Shown: positions 7,701 to 10,692 of the stretch, piece after piece
Position numbering within the stretch: position 1 is the stretch's first letter
Layout of the letters: each line of letters starts with the position of its first letter
Source of the DNA: an uncultured Bacteroidales bacterium
GTDB lineage: Bacteria; Bacteroidota; Bacteroidia; Bacteroidales; Paludibacteraceae
NCBI GenBank assembly: GCA_903912795.1
Contig: CAIWIS010000136.1
Span: 1-10,692, forward strand
Direction: 5' to 3'
Length of the DNA: 10,692 nucleotides
The notes under the pieces: model-generated
What the model saw: the letters and a program-made list of their open reading frames with translations, nothing else
Told to the model about the DNA's origin: nothing
Database searches by the model: none
Program-made: the position numbers and the translations under genes

Positions 7701-8113
7701 AATTTGCACAAGGGTTGGAAAAGGGCAAAACATACAATGTTATCATTAAATCGACTGTAAAAGATGTGGTTGGAAATAGCATGGTTCGCGATTCGGTATT
7801 TAGCTTTTCTACTGTTAAAGAAGCAAATTCAATCAAATCTTTGTATACTGGAGTATTACAAAATGCCTATATTTTTCCAAATCCAAATAATGGCAGTTTT
7901 AGGATTATAAGTGATAACCTAATGCAGCAAACAAATGTAGTATTTACAGTTGCCGACATTGCCGGAAAAGTAGTTTTTCAGGATAAACGAAATGCTATGC
8001 AAGGTAATAGCCAATTTTCCATGTATCTGAGTGACCTGAAAACGGGTATTTATTTTCTGAAAATAAAAGCAGATAAAGTACAGAAATCATTCAAGTTGAT
8101 TGTTGAAAAATGA
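4754..8113 (+). CDS. Large T9SS-secreted mosaic: three golvesin-like modules, three SLH repeats, degenerate GH16, Big_5
   Basis: This 1119-residue protein starts with a signal peptide (cleavage near V-K-A, residue 21). Three related beta-sandwich modules follow at about 30-160, 177-318 and 357-474; each carries a G-W-Y-K-V-G-E-F-D-F-like motif then E-Y-V-K-L and, in module 2, A-D-C-M-M-Y, as in golvesin C-terminal/xanthan-lyase-type CBM domains. Residues about 497-685 are three S-layer homology repeats, with M-T-R-A-E-F-V, F-S-D-V-Q-S-S-D-W-Y and I-R-R-D-E-A as markers. A GH16 (laminarinase-type) fold spans about 697-911: N-D-E-F-N-G-L-T-L-D, S-S-G-N-I-S-S-K, Y-G-F-F-E-S-R-Y-K, and a closing D-W-V-R-V-Y-K. 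Its catalytic E-x-D-x-(x)-E motif is not intact near residues 797-807. A Big_5 Ig-like domain (about 915-1022) and a T9SS type A sorting domain (1037-1119, F-P-N-P-N-N-G start) end it. Glycan binding or surface scaffolding is more likely than hydrolysis. Confidence 0.9.
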   Translation: MKLKSILSICLLASLFSTVKADHKLFNRYIYFYTDVVFSANSVSAWNNSVTMKNGATYRGSVSAGAWCQYKASIDSLAGMVDIQFFRAIPQLALIDNHIKVEILHNGVKDYTYVDFSTKKESWYSIGKYYFSGQGTEYVRLIRETTNSLLITPTLPVRFDCYADTRTRPLSPEENSLVVPFGFSSTGTWQVENKPGYRAAAPPKYSKTAGSTATWHPGTVDAGQVIIYTYKPKVNTKDKFTIVHNGKVDSVNLRDLKWANYNVISPSQEKINTNPMPSLGWYKVGEFDFSGDGKEYVKLHKTSNDSTFADCMMYETLKYDGTILHRTVVTTNPYTSGLYSGSYPLNLEQKEKSTNLIVGFSPMNDSKKQQTSMYNGSTPYSRAYYLPGGADTYYWNPLVVEPGDYDFYYYNFYNMATNPNFTIYSNGGNKTVSKSASEFPGGTFTLIGNYNFAGGSTDEYIKCSGINRASDILLEKKVSNCAILRQVVATCYPYFKEYVYADTKGTTTEQAVSFMVKKGFVFPRSETSFGANAGMTRAEFVQSMVLMLGLTPNNTLPNFSDVQSSDWYSGYFAVAKKKGLLYAVADTGKVLPTAVIRRDEAAQIMLNAMEYAGNYTNVKNFLKLKADTVLKVYADAGSIRPQYREAVGRMVEAEVMKVVDAGKLMPMQELLRGDATALLKEFKEQILGSGPIRPKTDFQLTFNDEFNGLTLDYTKWTSDDYIRFVGISGKWKENCVVEDGVFKGYNYMDNHSVPYSSGNISSKFKQSYGFFESRYKYPEHAFGSHTSFWSGGGTAGDNNYNEGSYPNGVGTNNYFMAEPNRTFGFLAPDNLSKDFHTNGGYTGEKDIFYTWDGKIYGAYTDVTPFLVPTTGSTNGNYPALASTIVTYFDGPLDRDRLDRTFASFDWVRVYKVITWQPDVEVSNCIPAHNAVNQPNNIWPVIKFNKSMDSTTVNKTTVLVSEVNGAAIPAYTVEQMTPLRFRIKFAQGLEKGKTYNVIIKSTVKDVVGNSMVRDSVFSFSTVKEANSIKSLYTGVLQNAYIFPNPNNGSFRIISDNLMQQTNVVFTVADIAGKVVFQDKRNAMQGNSQFSMYLSDLKTGIYFLKIKADKVQKSFKLIVEK

Positions 8114-8187
8114 ATTATTTATTCAAACAAGTTTTACAAGTTCCCTAAAGTTATTTCATTTCGCTGTTGTTGAAAATATATAAGAAT

Positions 8188-8222
8188 GCCTGAATGCAAT
8201 TCAATTGTCTTCAGGCTTTTTT
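8188..8222 (+). terminator. Rho-independent terminator after the mosaic gene
   Basis: GCCTGAA (8188-8194) pairs perfectly with TTCAGGC (8210-8216), and six T follow at 8217-8222. After one mismatch the stem can continue with four further pairs, one of them G-U, to a five-base loop. It sits about 75 bases past the stop at 8113 and fits the end of the transcript carrying the 4754 gene. Confidence 0.83.
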
Positions 8223-8241
8223 GAGTTAAATAAATACTAAC

Positions 8242-8260
8242 CAATAAGTCTGACTTATTG
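8242..8260. promoter_or_regulatory. 19-bp palindrome CAATAAGTC-t-GACTTATTG
   Basis: Two perfect 9-base arms surround a single central base. The one-base centre makes a stable RNA hairpin unlikely and fits a DNA site for a dimeric regulator. It lies just past the terminator and about 240 bases upstream of the -7 element for the 8731 gene, so its target is uncertain. Confidence 0.45.
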
Positions 8261-8289
8261 TCAATGCCTTTAACGATGAATCAGGATAT

Positions 8290-8336
8290 ATTGTATAAAT
8301 ATACAATCGTATACTTAGGGTATAGAAAGAGTATAG
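8290..8336. promoter_or_regulatory. 18-bp palindrome plus GTATA repeats at 11-bp spacing
   Basis: ATTGTATA-aa-TATACAAT at 8290-8307 is a perfect 8+2+8 dyad. GTATA then recurs at 8309, 8320 and 8331, exactly 11 bp apart, which would place the copies on one face of the helix. A further imperfect inverted repeat links TAGGGTATAGA (8316-8326) to TCTACCCCCTA (8347-8357), with 9 of 11 positions matching. Together these suggest a regulator-binding region. The DNA is AT-rich, so some matches are expected by chance. Confidence 0.4.
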
Positions 8337-8501
8337 CTACCATATGTCTACCCCCTATCTGTAGATTAATAAATATACAAAGAATAGAGTGGATTATTTA
8401 ATAATTATGCAAAATTTGGGGTGTGAAAGTTAACCTCAAATGGAGTAGGTCAACCATCTAAATTCGTTTTTAATTGCTGTAAAATTCTGAAAAATAATGT
8501 T

Positions 8502-8509
8502 TATATTTG
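8502..8509 (+). promoter_or_regulatory. Promoter -7 element for the 8731 gene
   Basis: TATATTTG matches the Bacteroidota TAnnTTTG element exactly and is followed by C, as is common. A good -33 element at normal spacing is lacking; the nearest TTG is at 8474-8476, 25 bases upstream. Transcription would begin near 8514-8516, which implies a leader of about 215 bases before the start codon. The weak -33 box could mean dependence on an activator at the upstream dyads. Confidence 0.55.
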
Positions 8510-8615
8510 CAGGACGAAAATCAATAACAGATAAACTTGACCAATCCAGAAGGGTTACTCCTGCCAGAAATTAAAGAAAAATTAGTTGCATTTTGAGCGG
8601 GAAAAATCAATCAAT

Positions 8616-8639
8616 AAAAAGGACTATTAAAACCTTTTT
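8616..8639 (+). other. Leader hairpin AAAAAGG/CCTTTTT
   Basis: A 7-bp perfect stem (8616-8622 with 8633-8639) with a 10-base loop lies in the predicted leader of the 8731 gene. Five T form the 3' side of the stem itself and no separate T-run follows, so termination would be weak. It might be a minor attenuator or have no function. Confidence 0.25.
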
Positions 8640-8730
8640 GATAACATAATTGATGCTCGAAAAGTATAAATAGAATGAATTGGGATAAAATTAAGATAAC
8701 AGAATCTTTTTATTAAAGAAAAAATCAAAC

Positions 8731-10692
8731 ATGAAAAACAACATAGCAATTATTTCAAATAAAAAATTCAGGTTTATGAACAAAATAATTATCTCTTTTA
8801 AAACAATACTTCTGGCTGTAATTCTGTTGACGGCAAGTGTGAATGCTTTTGGAGCAACAGTAATATATACAATTTCAGCTAAAAACACATTAACAACAAC
8901 CGGGACAGCTCCTTCAGGTTCAAGTGCAACTATGGTTGAAACATACAGCACTTCAAAACAAATGACAAGTCCTAACTCTCAGACACTTACGTTGTCGGGA
9001 TATAGTGGATATAAAATAACTTCCATTACCATGTCAATGAGATCAAATACAAGTAGCGGTGCAGGTAATTTGATATATAAAATTGATGCAGGTACAGACC
9101 AAACTATTATTGCAACAAATAATTTCAATAACGCTGCATGGTATGGTGGATGGTCTACAGCTTATGTAAATGTTACTAAAACGGTTGACATTACTTGTGG
9201 CACTACGTCAACAGTATTGAAAGTAGCTGCTACGGCAAATTCACTTTATTGCGAATCTTATTCTTTAACTTACGAGGCAACCTCCTCTTGCACACCCCTT
9301 GCTGCCCCTACTGTAACACCAACTGCTGGCAATACACAAGCTACTTTATCGTGGGGTGCGGTGGCTAACGCTTCGAGCTATACCTTAATTTGGAATGGAG
9401 GCGCTCCCGAAACAGTAACGTCGCCAGTTACAAAAACGGGTTTAACCAATGGAACTTCGTATTCCTATTCGGTAATGGCTGTAGGCGACGGCACCACTTA
9501 TTGCGCCACCAATCCTACTGCTACAGGCAATGTAACTCCTACTGCACCTGCCGTAGGCGAACCTACCAATCACGCTTCTGCATTTTCTGCAGTTGCCAAT
9601 TCGAGCACACAGATAACACTTACATGGACTGATGCCACTGGAGCAATTGCGCCAGCCGGATATTTGGTAAAAGCATCCACCACAACTCCTACTGCACCTG
9701 CCGATGGAACTCCCGAAGCGGATGCTACTTTGGTGAAAAACATTGCTCAAGGCACTCAAACAGCCGTTTTCACTGGTTTATCAGCTTCTACTGCCTATAA
9801 TTTTGCTATATGGCCTTATAGCAATAGTGGTGCAGCTATCGACTATAAAACAGGAAGTCAACCTACTACAAACGCAACTACCGAAACTCCACTTGGAGTG
9901 CCTGTAGCTACTGCTGCTAGCGGAATTTCATCTACCGGATTTACTGCCAACTGGGATGCTGCTACCAGCGCAACAAGCTACGATGTGAATGTGTATACCA
10001 AAAGCGCCGGAACTGCTGCAAGCGATTTGTTTATTTCGGAATATGGCGAAGGATCTTCTAACAATAAATACATTGAAATTTATAATGGCACAGGAGCTAC
10101 CGTTAATCTATCGAACTACTCAATTAAACAAGCCGTAAATGGTGGAGGATGGGATGTTGATTTGTCGTATACATTGCCACTTACAGGCACTTTGGCTAAT
10201 AATGACGTTTATGTAATTGCAAATTCACAAGCAGGTGCAACTGTTTTGACTCAAGCAGATTTATCAATTGTTTATAATGCAACTGCTCAAGGTGGTAGAG
10301 TTCCTGCTTTTACAGGAAATGATGCAATGGGCTTATTTAAAAATGATGTATTAATTGATGTATTCGGGAGTCCGGCAAGTACAGCTACCATTCCAGTAGC
10401 TGGTTTTTCAACTTATGGACAAGATCATACTATTGTTCGCAAATCCACAGTGAATGCTGGCAATACAAATTGGACAACATCATCCGGAACTAACACAACT
10501 GATTCAGAATGGACAGGTTATGCTTCGGATACTTGGACATATCTTGGCTCGCACACTATGTCAGGTGCTGCATCTTCTACTCCAATTTCAGGTTCTCCAT
10601 TAACAGTAAGCGGTACCACTAGCAAAGAGTTGACTGGTTTAACCCCTGAAACAACCTACTACTACACCGTAGTGGCCAAAAAAGGAGCTGAA
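8731..10692 (+). CDS. Secreted multidomain adhesin-like protein with FnIII and lamin-tail domains (3' end outside window)
   Basis: The frame is open from ATG 8731 through the last base, giving 654 codons without a stop. A second ATG at 8776 (residue 16) gives a more compact signal peptide, M-N-K-I-I-I-S-F-K then a hydrophobic core ending V-N-A-F-G-A, and may be the true start. Residues about 44-184 form a strand-rich domain I do not recognise. Fibronectin type III-like modules follow at about 187-270 (T-L-S-W-G-A-V ... G-L-T-N-G-T-S-Y-S-Y) and 273-386 (T-L-T-W-T-D-A-T-G ... G-L-S-A-S-T-A-Y-N-F). A third begins at 388 with F-T-A-N-W-D-A-A but is interrupted near 428 by a lamin-tail domain (about 431-609: D-L-F-I-S-E-Y ... 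K-Y-I-E-I-Y-N-G), then resumes to 654 with L-T-G-L-T-P-E-T-T-Y-Y-Y. Relatives often end in a nuclease or T9SS tail, which lies outside this window. A cell-surface or extracellular role is likely; no enzymatic motif is visible. Confidence 0.88.
   Translation, partial: MKNNIAIISNKKFRFMNKIIISFKTILLAVILLTASVNAFGATVIYTISAKNTLTTTGTAPSGSSATMVETYSTSKQMTSPNSQTLTLSGYSGYKITSITMSMRSNTSSGAGNLIYKIDAGTDQTIIATNNFNNAAWYGGWSTAYVNVTKTVDITCGTTSTVLKVAATANSLYCESYSLTYEATSSCTPLAAPTVTPTAGNTQATLSWGAVANASSYTLIWNGGAPETVTSPVTKTGLTNGTSYSYSVMAVGDGTTYCATNPTATGNVTPTAPAVGEPTNHASAFSAVANSSTQITLTWTDATGAIAPAGYLVKASTTTPTAPADGTPEADATLVKNIAQGTQTAVFTGLSASTAYNFAIWPYSNSGAAIDYKTGSQPTTNATTETPLGVPVATAASGISSTGFTANWDAATSATSYDVNVYTKSAGTAASDLFISEYGEGSSNNKYIEIYNGTGATVNLSNYSIKQAVNGGGWDVDLSYTLPLTGTLANNDVYVIANSQAGATVLTQADLSIVYNATAQGGRVPAFTGNDAMGLFKNDVLIDVFGSPASTATIPVAGFSTYGQDHTIVRKSTVNAGNTNWTTSSGTNTTDSEWTGYASDTWTYLGSHTMSGAASSTPISGSPLTVSGTTSKELTGLTPETTYYYTVVAKKGAE
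9534..9703 (+). repeat. In-frame 20-bp perfect direct repeat in the FnIII region
   Basis: The 20 bases at 9534-9553 recur exactly at 9684-9703, offset by 150 bp, which is 50 codons in the same frame. Both encode T-P-T-A-P-A, a linker-like stretch. The first copy lies at the junction between FnIII modules 1 and 2, the second inside module 2. Recombination between them would remove or add 50 codons without a frameshift. Confidence 0.75.

Larger units (their letters stand above)
8114..8730. other. 617-base intergenic region without a convincing gene
   Basis: This stretch separates the mosaic gene from the 8731 gene. It contains a terminator (8188-8222), a 19-bp palindrome (8242-8260), an 18-bp palindrome followed by phased GTATA repeats (8290-8336), and imperfect dyads at 8316-8357 and 8429-8454. 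An exact -7 promoter element lies at 8502-8509, followed by an AT-rich leader of about 215 bases. The only open stretches are very short. One from ATG 8498 would make 25 residues, but it overlaps the promoter and has no recognisable motif. No tRNA or known riboswitch pattern was recognised. Confidence 0.7.

Noticed and set aside
8290..8336. GTATA repeats as a CRISPR array or replication iterons
   Set aside because: The units are only 5-6 bases with no unique spacers of constant size, and no cas or replication gene is present.
8498..8575. 25-codon ORF starting at ATG 8498
   Set aside because: The start codon lies upstream of the -7 element that would transcribe it, and the product has no recognisable feature.
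8691..8951. 86-codon minus-strand frame with a hydrophobic C-terminal part
   Set aside because: The hydrophobic stretch is the antisense of the AT-rich leader and signal peptide of the 8731 gene; no promoter or family motif supports it.
9442..9759. 105-codon minus-strand frame rich in Ser, Gly, Arg and Cys
   Set aside because: It is the antisense of the Thr/Ala-rich FnIII region; the biased composition comes from the repeat-like codons of the sense strand.

Overview
The window comes from a member of the Bacteroidota, most likely a T9SS-bearing Bacteroidales or related anaerobe. The evidence is the SusC/SusD pair, Bacteroidota-type lipoprotein signals, type IX secretion (T9SS) C-terminal sorting modules, AT-rich DNA without clear Shine-Dalgarno sites, and exact TAnnTTTG promoter elements. 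The genus cannot be fixed from the sequence. All convincing genes are on the + strand.

Layout. Positions 1-2761 are the end of a polysaccharide utilisation locus (PUL) operon: the last 85 codons of a SusC/RagA TonB-dependent outer-membrane receptor, a complete SusD/RagB lipoprotein, and a small DUF1735-like lipoprotein in the SusE position. Gaps between them are about 20 bases. A 219-base regulatory gap (2762-2980) follows. It holds a perfect 15-bp inverted repeat whose two arms each look like a LacI-family operator, and then a Bacteroidota promoter. Next come a 560-residue secreted protein with two jelly-roll-like modules and a T9SS-like tail (2981-4663), a strong intrinsic terminator (4691-4739), and a 1119-residue mosaic protein (4754-8113). 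The mosaic reads: signal peptide, three golvesin-like beta-sandwich modules, three SLH repeats, a GH16-like domain with a broken catalytic motif, a Big_5 Ig-like domain, and a T9SS sorting domain. A second terminator ends this unit.

The 617-base gap 8114-8730 has no convincing gene. It carries several DNA dyads, helically phased GTATA repeats and an exact -7 promoter element, followed by a leader of about 215 bases. From 8731 to the window edge runs an open partial CDS for a secreted multidomain adhesin-like protein with fibronectin type III modules. A lamin-tail domain appears to be inserted inside the third of these.

How the genes may work together (inference): SusC/SusD import an oligosaccharide, and the small lipoprotein may help bind glycan. 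The two T9SS substrates are probably carbohydrate-binding or scaffold proteins at the cell surface, switched by a LacI-type sugar-responsive regulator not in the window. No intact catalytic enzyme is visible here; the only enzyme-like domain, the GH16 fold, looks inactive or altered. The most unusual items are the SLH/pseudo-GH16/T9SS mosaic protein, the paired operator upstream of 2981, and the nested LTD-in-FnIII architecture.
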